This document shows, one piece after another, positions 21,321-33,111 of a DNA stretch of 64,000 bases. Location of the stretch: assembly GCA_013398955.1 (NCBI GenBank), contig VWPU01010352.1, positions 248,001 to 312,000 of the forward strand, in the 5' to 3' direction. The notes under the pieces were generated by a model that had not been told where the DNA came from, did no database searches, and was given only the letters and a program-made list of their open reading frames with translations. Made by a program: the position numbers and the translations under genes. Source of the stretch: Callaeas wilsoni (Eukaryota; Chordata; Aves; Passeriformes; Callaeidae). The stretch's first letter is position 1, and every line of letters begins with the position of its first letter.

Positions 21321-23929
21321 TGCTTTGCACTTGACCTACAAAGAGCCCCCTTTGTCAGGAGAAGCAGTTGGAAAATAGTCAGGACACACTACTGTCTCTC
21401 GGTCTGTCATTATGTGTCCTGGTTACATAACTGAATCACGATGCTACTTAGTGCAGTCAGGGAAGTCTAGACAGACCTTGAAATGCCCAGCCCCTGGGCC
21501 ACTCAGTTACAAACATCATATGCTACTACAGGCATTTCAGGGTCCACCTGCCAGTCTAGAAGGACTCTGGTTCCCTGTGGATTGCAACACGTCTGCCAGC
21601 CTGTGCAGTAGCTGTGGATGCTGAGACATCTCAGAATGCACCTCAAGCAAGGCCCCCAGCTCTGTAGGTCATGATTCAAACACAATGGGTGAACAAACTG
21701 CAAAGGGCAACAGACCTGACTGACCACTGACCAAATGCGTGCTTTCATCGGCATTAAGATTTAGCTCTCCCAAAATGAAGAGATAAGACTCAGCTGCTCC
21801 TGTGGGAATTAACTGTATGACCCCTTGAAGACCACAGCCTGGGGCAGTGACCACACCTTTGATGCCAGAGGCACTGCCAATGCAAATAAATCCTGAACTG
21901 TTGGCGAACATGGAACTCAAGGAGAAAAGCTCTTAATCTCACTAGACAGCTGGGATAAACATTTATAAAGGAAACATTTTCAAAAGGCTAGGCAGATTAT
22001 AAAGGCACCAGGAGTCACTGAAATCTTGTTAAACATTGTTCACTGCATTACTTTAGATTTTAGTTTGAACTTACACTGTCAGATAAATTCCATTTATCTC
22101 CTGAATGCTTTTTTCACTGTGTTTGTTGCTAAGAACTCACACCTTCACCGAAGATTTACATTTCGTCCTTGATCAAGACAAAGATAATGTTCAGCTTCAA
22201 TCATTCTAAGGCACCTTTCTTTTTCTTTTTTTTTTTTTTTCACTTTTCTGGGTCAATGTTTCTTGGTATGACACTGAAAGCACAGGCTGTGGCGTTCAAC
22301 TGTTAGTGTACGAGAGAAGGACGTTCTTACAGGTAAGGGACTGAATGAGTCCCCAAAGAGAAAGAGTCTCTCAAACACTTCCATAGACTTCCAGCCTGAC
22401 CTTGGGAACACTACACTATTCTCCTCATGGATCTATAAAATAACGAAATAAATGCTTTTTCTTCCCCTTCTGCTGACTTTGCCTTTTCCTACACAAAAGA
22501 CCAACCACAATGGGAACAAATTTTAGTCGAGGCTCCTAATCATTCTTTCAATATAGCTTATTATGAATTATCAACGTCATGGTAAATTTGGTGATTTAAC
22601 CAATGCAATTGCTCCACTATAATTCAGAAATATAAAGACTTAAATGATAGTTTTGGAAGAGCTGTAGAAGAATTCCCTTGAGCACTCCCACACTTCCATT
22701 TGCTATCCTATCTCACTTGTCATTAATTACAAACTAATGAGTGCCATTTTCTGTTCTGCATTGATACTTTACTTTCTCCTCCTGTGGGGCCATCAACCAG
22801 CACTGAAGGACGTGTGCAGACTGAAAGCATTTATCTACGTCATCTCACAAAGCTCAGCTTTTCAGATAAAACAAGACTTTATTACAAAATAACCCTTCTT
22901 TCCAAAAACTAATTTCACTGATAATCCCTTCAGTTAGGTGCAGTCTGTACTAGAAATTAATTTTACCCGTACTCTTACTTGGATGCTGATAAGGATGACC
23001 ACATGCCCTGTGACATTTACCGCAGCCCTCTGTACATTTTCCTGATGTGCTAATACCATCATTTGACCCAAACTATCCTTAAGTAAGTTTGGTTTCCCGC
23101 ACATTTGTCCTCTTTGGCAATACAGAGAAGATTATTTTGCTCCAAGTTCCTTGTTATAAATTATGTTTGAGGCAATGGAGTGATTTATACTAATAAATCT
23201 TGACCATTATCTCTATGTACTTAATGACTGTGTACAATAATTACCTGTGATGTTAAATCTATACTTTTAAATTGTTACACTAGTTGCTTGCATGCATTTG
23301 GCTTGGGCTCACAAGCTCATTAACTCAGGGGCATAGCGAAGGCGTTAGCAGGAACCAGGAACCACTCCTGGAAAGCTGTTTGGACAGAGTGTTCTTATTT
23401 TGGGTGGTTACAAAGTCTGATAGTGCAACCATGGTTTGTTCTGTTCTACTTGACTGCCAAATCACAGAATAGTGCCGGGTGCATTTACCAGCATACAGAG
23501 CCACCTGAAAGCATCAAGGGAGAAACTGAGAGTGTGTCTGAAAAGGCAAAATTATCTGATTGTCCCTAAAACACACTGTAGATGGGCTGCAGACCTGCAG
23601 ACTCTGCTAGCTAATGATAGAGTAAAAATGGTTTTATAACACCTGGGGGATGGATGGGAATATAAGCTATCTCAAGTGCAATCTAAAATAGACTTAAAAT
23701 GGCCTGGACTATCCAGGGCTCCTTGTAAGCTGGTCAGAAGCCCCACACCTTCATGGACTCTGTCCCTTCGATCCAGCCTTGAGAGGGACAGAAGCACCAG
23801 CACCTCCTGTTCCTACACCAGAATTCCTCATTGCCCATTTTGTGTAAAAGATGCCAAGTGGTTTCTGGGGCTCAGGCCACAGACTCTTCCCTAATGCCAA
23901 AATGGAGAAGGTAATTTTCAGAAAAGTTA
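21321..23929. other. Non-coding DNA, MIR scrap and poly-T tract
   Basis: No supported gene. The phrase 'cctgaccttgggaacac' followed by 'tcctcatggatctataaaat' (22396-22441) is a probable MIR core remnant. A T-run occurs at 22226-22240. The frames at 21412-21920 (both strands) and 23676-24008 are unrelated to any family I recognise, and the last is partly inside an LTR. Confidence 0.5.
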
Positions 23930-23934
23930 GAAAG

Positions 23935-24490
23935 TGTCTTAGGTTACAATGTAACATGTAACCAAAAGTATGTATTCTGTTACCATCTGTTAAAACCGGG
24001 TGGGGCAATGTTTTCTATCTCTTTCATGACCCGTCCCTCATAACTCCCTCCAGTAGGATTTCTTCTGTTAATGGGCCGTCAAGCCTTGCTGCATGACTCA
24101 TAAAATTACATCATCTCATTTTGAGATGCTCTGCCCAGGGGGAGGAACACACCATTCCTACCTGGATATAATCTGAGCTTTGGAATACCACAAGTGGCCT
24201 CATCCACTGCATTCCCAGAGGAAGACCAGACCCTTCAACACCACCACTGGACCTTGAGAGGAAGACTCGACCCTTTTACAGGATCACTGCTTCAACAGAA
24301 CCACATCTATCACTTCAAGAGGACTGCAGCCACCATTTAATCAGACTGCTACCAACATCCTTATCAGCAAGCTGTCAGGTTGTATTCTGACTCTGTCAGT
24401 GTTTCTGTATTATTGCATTTATTTTAATTTTCCTATGAAATTGTATTTCGGACTTGGGTTCACCCACTGGTTTGCTTTCAAACTAGTGCA
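23935..24490 (+). mobile_element. Solo LTR, same family as at 15944, perfect 5-bp duplication
   Basis: The LTR begins TGTCTTAGG and ends CTAGTGCA. It is flanked by GAAAG at 23930-23934 and GAAAG at 24491-24495, an exact 5-bp target-site duplication. It shares many blocks with 15944-16552: 'ggtggggca', 'gagatgctctgcccag', 'cctggatata', 'caggatcactgcttcaacag', 'gaggactgcagccacca' and 'gctgtcaggttgta'. The TATA-like TATAAT is at 24167-24172. It carries only one copy of the U3 segment that is duplicated in the other LTR. With no internal region, it is a solo LTR. A 5-bp duplication is typical of ERVL-like elements, but the family name is not certain. Confidence 0.93.
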
Positions 24491-24495
24491 GAAAG

Positions 24496-26890
24496 CTTTG
24501 CTGTGGCTTAAAAAATAAAAAAAAGGAAAATAAAAATATCCCAGAACCTAAAAGTGATTGAAAACTCAGCGTCATAACTTCCCTTCCCACCAGTAGACAT
24601 ACTGAAGTTATTGGTAAAAGCATTAATTAATCACACAACTTCAAAGATCTGTGTCAGTAATAAAATAAATACGGACAGTACAGCCAGACTGTTCCTGAAT
24701 ATTGGATGTGTTATTACAGTAATTAAGGTGAATAGTGATTACCTGTCTTGCTTGTTGATATTTTCTTGGGCAGATAACTATAGCTACACTAAATGACATT
24801 CTAAACATATGTTTGGAGCATCATTCACTGATGCATTAACCTTTTTCATACAGCAAGAAAAAGCCACACTTATTAAGTTCTAATGTGCAATATTCAACTT
24901 GAGCTTCAAGGAACAGTGATGGGAAATAAATTGTTTTCAAACTACAGAGTGAAATTCAGTCCAACCATGTCGTGGCTTTATCACTCCACCATGAGTGTGA
25001 AGTCATTGTTTACCCAAATTCTGAACTACGGATCTTCTTTATAAAAATACAGCATATAGACAGAAGTGAGTTAGACATAGACAGGCTGAGTATGGTTAGT
25101 ATCTGGCAGTGCAAAATATCAGAGAAAAGAAGATAAAATGACAGCAGTTTACCTTTCCCCCAGGAAAGAGGGTAAGAGGGAAATTACTGGATTGGAGTCA
25201 ATTTGAAAAAAAAAAACAGACTTTGTTTTCAAAACAGAGAATGGATGTTCCAATTAATTATTCCCAGTTACTCTAGTCCAGCATATTTTGCCATATCCAA
25301 GATTCTCTTCAGAAACTGGCAATATTTGGCATTTCACATTTTTAGCCCCTGCTTCGGGATATCAGCTTTACCTCCTGTCTCCTCTCCTCGTCCTAGATTA
25401 CACTGTCCTCTCCCTTGCTCCTGCAGTACCTCTCATCACCAACAGCAACCAAACCTCAGCTGCTTCTCCAAGTGACTTTGCCTCCCACTTCCCATCAAAA
25501 GACAGCAGCAAGCATATGGTAATTCTTTATATGCCTATAAAGGCTTCCCATCCCAAATTCCTCAGTAGCATTGTTCTACTCTCCTAGATATCCACTTCTT
25601 TCCACTACAAAGGAGTCTGCACTTCATTCTTAAGGGAAGAGATGGATTAGATTAGACTGAGTTTAAGAAGTGCTTTTTTACCCTTTGGGAAACAAGACAT
25701 TATAAAATGGCAGGGGTTTGTATTATCATTAAAGTGATGAACAGAATTATCATTAAAATGTAGAAACTGCCAACGGACAACCAGAGTTTTTTCTATTAGT
25801 AAAATCCCCATTTTATGGAAGTCGATCTTGAGCCAGTTTTCAAATGTGCAGCCTCAAATGTGCAGCATTCATCGAAGAGTTCTAAAGATGACACTGCCTG
25901 GATATACCAGCACAGCAAAATCACAAAGGACTCAACTGCCTTCTGAGCTGGGAGGAGCACTTAGGTTATATCAAACTTTTATAAGATGGGGAAGCAGGAT
26001 CCCAGCACATGAATGCTAAAGAGCAGAGGAGACAGAGTGGAGTGCTGAGGAACACTACAGTTTATCCCATCAGCCTCAAATAGGGCATTATCTAACAAGA
26101 AGACTATGAACAAAGAGAAAAGGTTTAAACCACTTAAGTTGAGTAGCAGAAAACCCTATTTATACCTCAAGTTTCTCCATAATCTTGAGAGGCCACAATA
26201 ATTTGAGCCATTAGAAATAAGAAACAGACAACAGCCTATATCGTGGTACAGACAGCAAAGTATTTCAGAGTCCCTTGGAGCAGCTTCTGGGGCGTGAGTG
26301 AGGACATTGCACAGCCCAGGGGAGGAGGATGATAGCACATGACTAGGGCAGCAATGGAACCATGCATGGTTAGATTCTTCACATGCAGAAGGAAGGGATA
26401 AAAAGACAGATGGTACTCCTACACAGATGTAAGATAAGGGAGAGTAGGAGAGCTGTGTTGCTCAGGCAGAGTGAAAACAAAACAAGATCTTGTGTAAGTA
26501 ATACCTAGGAGGGTCAGACTCATCATTTAAGGACTTCCTTGGAACACGGTTTTTACATGACTTTGGGCTCAGGGCCACAAAGCAACATGGGCACCTTTTT
26601 TCTGCTGACTTAAATAGAAGGCAAAATCCTCAAAAGACCAGACGTAATATTTCTCAATGTCATTTCTCCATCTATAAATCTGGAATAGCAGCCCTCTGCT
26701 GGGATTTTAAGGAGAGAAACCCATGAAGAGTTTGCTTACACCAGTAGCAACGAGCAATGAAGGTAAGATAAACAATCAGACACTAATAACTTGTGTCTTA
26801 CTTGTTTGTAAATATTACAGACATTGAATCCCATTCATTCCTGGTACAATGTCATTTATGAGGTCACATTCTGCATTGTCTGTCTTTATC
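24496..26890. other. Unique AT-rich non-coding DNA
   Basis: No supported gene. An A-rich tract lies at 24510-24538 and a 14-bp tandem duplication at 25841-25868. The frames at 25203-25475 and 25288-25587 overlap in different phases, which argues against both. Confidence 0.55.
25841..25868 (+). repeat. 14-bp tandem duplication
   Basis: CAAATGTGCAGCCT (25841-25854) is followed by CAAATGTGCAGCAT (25855-25868), with one mismatch. Confidence 0.88.
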
Positions 26891-26904
26891 TTTCTAATGA
26901 TCCC

Positions 26905-27010
26905 TATGGAAAATTGAGGCAGAGAAAATGAGAAGCTTCATTGTGCTTAATATCCAAAGTGACAAGCCTTTGTAAGTGGTGAAATGAGATTCTCCTACAC
27001 AGGTATAGTG
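26905..27010 (-). repeat. MIR-like SINE fragment
   Basis: Read in reverse it follows the MIR core: 'atggaaaattgaggcagag', then a decayed 'acttgcccaaggtcac' block, then 'gtaagtggtgaaatgagattc'. Ancient and heavily mutated. Confidence 0.55.
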
Positions 27011-27190
27011 ATGAGGCTTGAAAGAAGCCTGTTGCTGGATTAAACAGGGTAATTGCAGTACAATTAGGTACAAGCACTTAACTCCCCTCTTCCAAATTCT
27101 CAATTATAGTAATAAAAATGCTTTTGTTTTGTCTTTTGTGCTTCATGGCTTACAAATGCTCCTGTCTTCTGCAGCTCAAGACAAAAAAAA

Positions 27191-27217
27191 AGGAGAGAGA
27201 GAGAGAAAGAGAGAGCC
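27191..27217 (+). repeat. (GA)n microsatellite
   Basis: GA units with one AAAG interruption, directly after a short A-run. Confidence 0.88.
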
Positions 27218-29559
27218 TTGACACATATCCAATGCAAGTGGTACAGTGTTCCTCATGACACATTACAGCAATGCTTAAGCCCTGACAGCCCCAGTGTAAC
27301 AGCACAGCTAAGTCTATCACTGCACTTTCCTGCCTTCTGAAAACAGCTTTGGATAAAATGTAAAGCAATACTCTTGAAAAAACTTCCAGTGGTTTTCAGA
27401 ATTATTTTTTGGACTCATTTGGCAAATCATCTTCACTTGGAGAGCTCATGGGAGATAACTTAGACCACAAACTGAAGACAGGATCCTTGTGATTTAGTCA
27501 CCCTTGTGTTTCAGGAGCATCATTTCTAACAGCAGGCAAAGGAGTCCTGTTTCCTGCAAACATATCCATTATTGGCAAATATTCTCTAACTTACCTCTGT
27601 GAAAAAAGATCCCCAAGATGGAGAAAGCTGATGTAGCTCCTTCATTACTTGCAATTCTTTTCTCACAGGATTTGAAGGGCACTTACATCACTTAACATTG
27701 TTTTCTGACTGGCTAACTTTTTAAAAAATTCAATTAGGCCAACAAAAAAATAACCACTGGATATTAACTGCTATCTTCATATATGATTATCTTTCTCTGC
27801 ATGTAGTTCTGGGTACTTACATAGAGGAATGGAGAATTGCCAGGCCCTAACCAAATTTCATTTTGATTTTTACCTATCCATTGCACTGTTCATCATAAGA
27901 GCCCACCTCCAGTTCATATCCTCTGCTTTCTTCCCTCTCCCTTTGCTGCTTTACAGGGCAGACTTATCTAGAAATCCACTGTTTGGTGGTCCCTCTTGAT
28001 TTTATTGGGTTCTTCAACATTGCACAATACTTTTGACATTGCTTTCTGCTTCTGGGCTTCTTCTTCATACCTTTCTAGTATCCAAAAAGGCACAGGAGTG
28101 TTCAAAACATGCCCCACAGGACATGGGTTACAGGGGTACAAAGCAGGACAGAATCTTTAGGATCTGTAACAGACCAGCATTTTTGAGGTGCCCACAATTC
28201 CCATTATGGAAAGAGAAGAGGGTAGTGTTTGGTTTCAGACCCTAAAAAGGATGGTGGGATTTTGACATTATCACCTTGCCACTTTCCTATAAGGATAGTA
28301 TTCAAGAAGTCCCAGGTATTTTTATCCCATCCCTTCAATCTCTTGGATGCCTGGGGAGGCTGTAATTCATGGTAAAGCAGGTGTACCTTACCGCCTCAAT
28401 CACGCCTGCCCCGTGTTTTTAGCTTTACTAGGCCCACTGCTCTTAACCAGACAAGCTCCACATGTATGGCCATTCAAGAGATATTTAGATACTGGTTCAG
28501 CTGTCAAAACCAAAACAGATTCTCAGCCTTTCAAAAAGTATTACTTCTCCTGAAGTATTTTAGCAAAGGAAAAACCTTTCCCATAAATGTTATAGGTGAC
28601 GTTGTGGCCAAGTAGAGCAGATGCTCAGAATCAGAACATGCCTATTGGGAGTCTGGCTACTGAAAACTCAGTCCTGAAGAGCACTTAGGTATTCACTTAA
28701 TTTTATTCATGTGAGTAGCCTCAATGACATTAATAGGCATGAGGCTTAAATAATAGCTGGGTAACTGCCCTAAGTTACAGAAAAAAAAGTAAGAAAAAAG
28801 AAAAGCAAAAAGGAAAGAAAAACAATGCAAAGATTAGCTGATTTTTTTATTATTATTATTTCCCTGGAAAATTTCTTTTGTGTATCATTATGCTAAAATC
28901 TATGCATAAATATGTATGCCTGAAGTTTCATTAACGCACATTAATCCCACATTTTATTACTGTGCACATTTCAGATAAGTAGGGAAAAAGATTCCTTGAC
29001 CCAAAGAAAAAGTTGATTCTGCCTATAATTTATGTAAAGTTTCAGCATATCTCCTAGATGTGTTGCAAGAGAACACAAGATTGTAATTAATTTTAAAGGC
29101 ATCCTAAAAATGCTCAGTTTACTCCAAGGGATTCTCTTCGAAGCTTCTGCTGTTTGTCACCTTTCAGTCATTTCCTATATTTGATCTTGCCTGCCCACTT
29201 TTATGGACAACCTGGAATAACTTTCTGGTCAGCCAGCACTGTAGGCTCTTTCAGTAGCCCATAGCAAGTCTCCACTCCTATTTAAAATGACTGAGGACTT
29301 AATATCTCCAGCTGCAGCTTCAGAAGGGCATGGAAATTCCCCTTAAGTCAGTACAGACAATGGCACCTAGAGACTGCTTTAGCAGACCCCAAAGTAGGCA
29401 GAGAGGTTGAACTCAGTTAACTAAACAAGGTGTCAACTAAAACATCCCAGGGATTCAATACAGCACACGCACCAGGGAACAGCAAGGGCTGAGGCTGTTC
29501 CCACAGGTAAAGGGGAGCTGGAAGCAGGGATGACAGCAGGACGAGTGGGCAACTTGCCA

Positions 29560-29589
29560 GTCACAGGCATGGCTGTCACAGGCATGGCT
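29560..29589 (+). repeat. 15-bp perfect tandem duplication
   Basis: GTCACAGGCATGGCT occurs at 29560-29574 and 29575-29589 with no mismatch. Confidence 0.92.
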
Positions 29590-32500
29590 GCTCATCATCA
29601 TACAGGTCAGCAAAGGCCAAGAAGAGACTACTTGAATGCAGCTCCTAAGAGAAGGGTGGGAGCTGCTGTGCTCCTTATTTCTCAGACAGCTCCTTGCAAC
29701 CATCTAAGTTGATCAGGACCCTCACACCATAAGAGAGATGACAGGAAGAGGAGTTCAGGGTAGCCCATGACACCTGAGACGACACCAGACACTCACACCT
29801 AGGTAGCTGAACAGGCACATACGGGCATTTAACACCACGTGAGAGAACCTCACTGGGCCGGCACAAGACCCAAAGCAGTCTCACAGCATTCCCATGCAAG
29901 TAAAATACTGCAGACATTTCAGATGTCACTGGATGACTGCACAGACAACAGTATCACACTTCCAGCTGCTGGCCATCTCAATGTCTCTGTAGGCTGCACT
30001 GACCCCATTATTACCTCTTTTCTGAATATCAAGTCTGGGCAAGTATCTACAGGTGGCCTAGTAGCTATAGGCGTCTGCCTACAGATGAATAAATTCAGAT
30101 CCCTAATCTCCAAATCTGCCCCAGCTGTTTAATACAGTTTATTGGGAAAGAGGTAGACAGTTGGAAAAAATGATCTATAGGAACAGTGGTTCCTGTTCCC
30201 TGTCAAGAGACATAAAGGCTTTTACTATTACCATTCTTGTGATCCTAGCTGTTGTGAAACAGAGACATCTACACTTACAAAAATAAAATAAAAATTAGAT
30301 TATATATTTCATATTTTATATGTGTGTGGATATATGTTTGTATAAAAAGCAGTGAATTATAAAAGAACAAAGAGAAGAAAAGCTTACTGTACTGGTGGAA
30401 GGACTGAAAGGTCCCAGGTATTTCATTTTGCAAGTCCTTTCCATGTGTCTGTTGCAACAAATTTCTTTGTGCATATGTTCAGCCCTAGCAAGCCCAGAAG
30501 TAGACATTGTCTTTTCTGGATAGAAATATATATGTTATAGGCTAAAGATTTATATTTTAAAAAAGACCTTTTAAGAGGTTATTCTCGTCTGCAGATCATG
30601 TTCTGGCTACATGAGAACGAGATACTTCACAAGAAGAAGATATCTGGGACCCCAAGAGAACTCATGGATGAGAGAGACAAGGTGGGAGGCATCAGATACC
30701 CCACCTGAAGTCACTGCATGCAAACAGCCTCTTCTGTCTGTGTGCTTGATCTGCAGAGATGAGGGCAAAAGCTTTTCCTGCGTTCAAAAGGAAAAGAGCA
30801 TTGAAGATTATGAAGTGTTTCTGTACTTCGGTTAGTCAGGTTGCATGAGCCACAGACAGAAACTTTAACACACATCTCATTAGAAACTGCTTGAAAATCA
30901 CATACTTCCTCTTTCTTTTTACAATGTCATGGTTTAGGGGCATTGCATTTGCAGGACATTGAGAACCACTCAATCTAGAAAAAAGTTTTCTCCGGCATGA
31001 CATCCCATCTCTCCTCTAAAGATCATAATTTCTTTTCATGCCTCTCTCCTTCTTGACTTCTTGTCATGAATCAGAAAGAGATGTGCTCACTTTTCCTTAA
31101 AAGCAAGTAAATAACCATGGCATGTTGTGATCCTACTGCAATGTCTCCTCCTGCCCACCACCTTTGTCCCTTTAAAACTCTATTGTTACAGTTTTCAGAA
31201 GATTTGGGAAGCTTCTGTAAATTTTCTGGCCAGAGTACACCACATAGATTCTTGTTCTTTCAGACACACTGTCAGCGCTCTGTATTAGATCATAAATATG
31301 TATTTACATGAGGCTGATGCTGATAACAGCTATGAACCTAATAGAAAATTTTGCATTCAACGAGAGAAAAGATTTTCGTTTTTCATCAGCCTGTAAGTCT
31401 TGCTTTCAAATTCATTTCTTTCCACTGGATACAATCTAATATGGTTTGAGAGTATCATGGCAATCTTGATGCAGCACCTGTTGAAAAATACATGGCCACC
31501 TCCTGGGGTGTGGATAAAACCTCAAAATGGAGAATAAATAACTTATTATAAAGAACTGGATTTCCAGTTGTTATTCATGGTAATATAAAAGAACTCCTGC
31601 TTTATGATTTAGAAACTCCATCGGTTTCATATCTTTATAGTATTTTGAAGGCATACATCAGGTAGAAGGAAAGAATAACCATTTACTTTTCCATTAAGAA
31701 GGGTAGTAGAAGGGGAGTGATGTACTGCTTTCTATATAAAGGTACTAGGCACTGCTTAAAAACTGAAAATGAAAAAGCTCATAAAAATAAATAAGACCTC
31801 ATGTCTTTCACCTGTGAAAGAAATATACTAAAGGAAGATCCTTTCTTTAAAACTTTAAGGGGGAAAAAACCCTCAAACTAAATCCCCAAAAACCCAAAGA
31901 AAGATATACTAAGCCATTGGGTCAAAGAGCCAGAAGACATGATCATGACAATAGATTTGTATTTCTGGCCCCAAACCAGGTGGAGAATGAGTTCCTAGTG
32001 GGGGTTATAGGTTCCTGTTGCATGCAAGGTGGGACAGTGGCTGTATCAATCATCCACGGTGTCTCAGCAGCAAATCCATGGACCAGTGAGACACCTGACA
32101 CTGAATTGAGTTTTTGGCCTCTTGGCCAGAACAAAATCAAATGCCATGGTATCACAGCAAGTAGAAATTAAAAAATGCAATATAGTGAACAATAGCACAT
32201 AAAAAATATCAAAAGGGGATTTGAAGACACTCAGAGTAGGCTGACATTTAGATGTTGTATTTCAGTTTCAAAAAAGATGGCTATTACGTGAAAGCTATGA
32301 AATGTGACATTTTTTACCAACTAGCACTAGGCTTCTTGATATATCTGTTACATACTTTCTCTGCATGCACTCATGCCTGTGTGTGAGCACAAGAAAATGT
32401 AGGTTTCCATTACAGCTTTGCGCTGCTTGAAGCAATCACAGTGCTGAAGGTCTAAAATTATCTCATTCTTTCTTTTTAGATTGTTTTTTCTGTCCTAAGA

Positions 32501-33091
32501 ATTGAGTTGGCTTTTCAAAGCTACCTGGAGAATATGGATGAATCTCAATATTCACCCCATCAACCATTATCTTGATCTAAAGTACAGAAACACAACAGGA
32601 GCCGTCTGAGGACGGCGTATGTGTAGGACAAAAAGAATTTGTATTTAGGAGACCCAAACTCAGTCTACTGCCTACATCTGTACTTCTAAATTAAACAATC
32701 CAGGAAGCCCAACTGGCTGTCCTGTTAAATGGTTTGAACAGTACATGGCATGCTTTTTCCAAAAAAACCTTGCGGACATAGCTTAGGACTTAGCATTGGC
32801 TATGGCCCATTCCCAGTAGGCACATCAGATGCAGCTCCCCTGTGTTAAAGAACAAGCACTATCATGCCATATCCATAGCCATGGGCCTTAGCACTGCTCA
32901 GTTATGGAGTGACTTCCTGAAGTCACCATGGCATGACCACAGGCCTCTCTAATGCTTTTTGATACATCACACACTATGCTCCAGGCAAAAGAACAGGTAA
33001 AATGCAGTAAAAAACGGTGATTAATTATGTATACTTTTGGCAACAGTTGGGAGCACTGCAATTCAGAACTTATTTATTTGCATTTTAAAAG

Positions 33092-33111
33092 AAAAAAAAA
33101 AAAAAAAAAAA
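33092..33111 (+). repeat. Poly-A run of about 20
   Basis: A nearly pure A-run. I looked upstream for a retroposed gene or SINE that could own it as a tail and recognised none. Confidence 0.85.

Noticed and set aside
15944..24490. The two related LTRs as the ends of a single provirus
   Set aside because: Each has its own flanking duplication (AATCC and GAAAG), and the DNA between them contains unrelated CR1 and unique sequence, not retroviral genes.
33037..33111. Poly-A run as the tail of a processed pseudogene or SINE
   Set aside because: No recognisable retroposed body precedes it and no flanking direct repeat was found.
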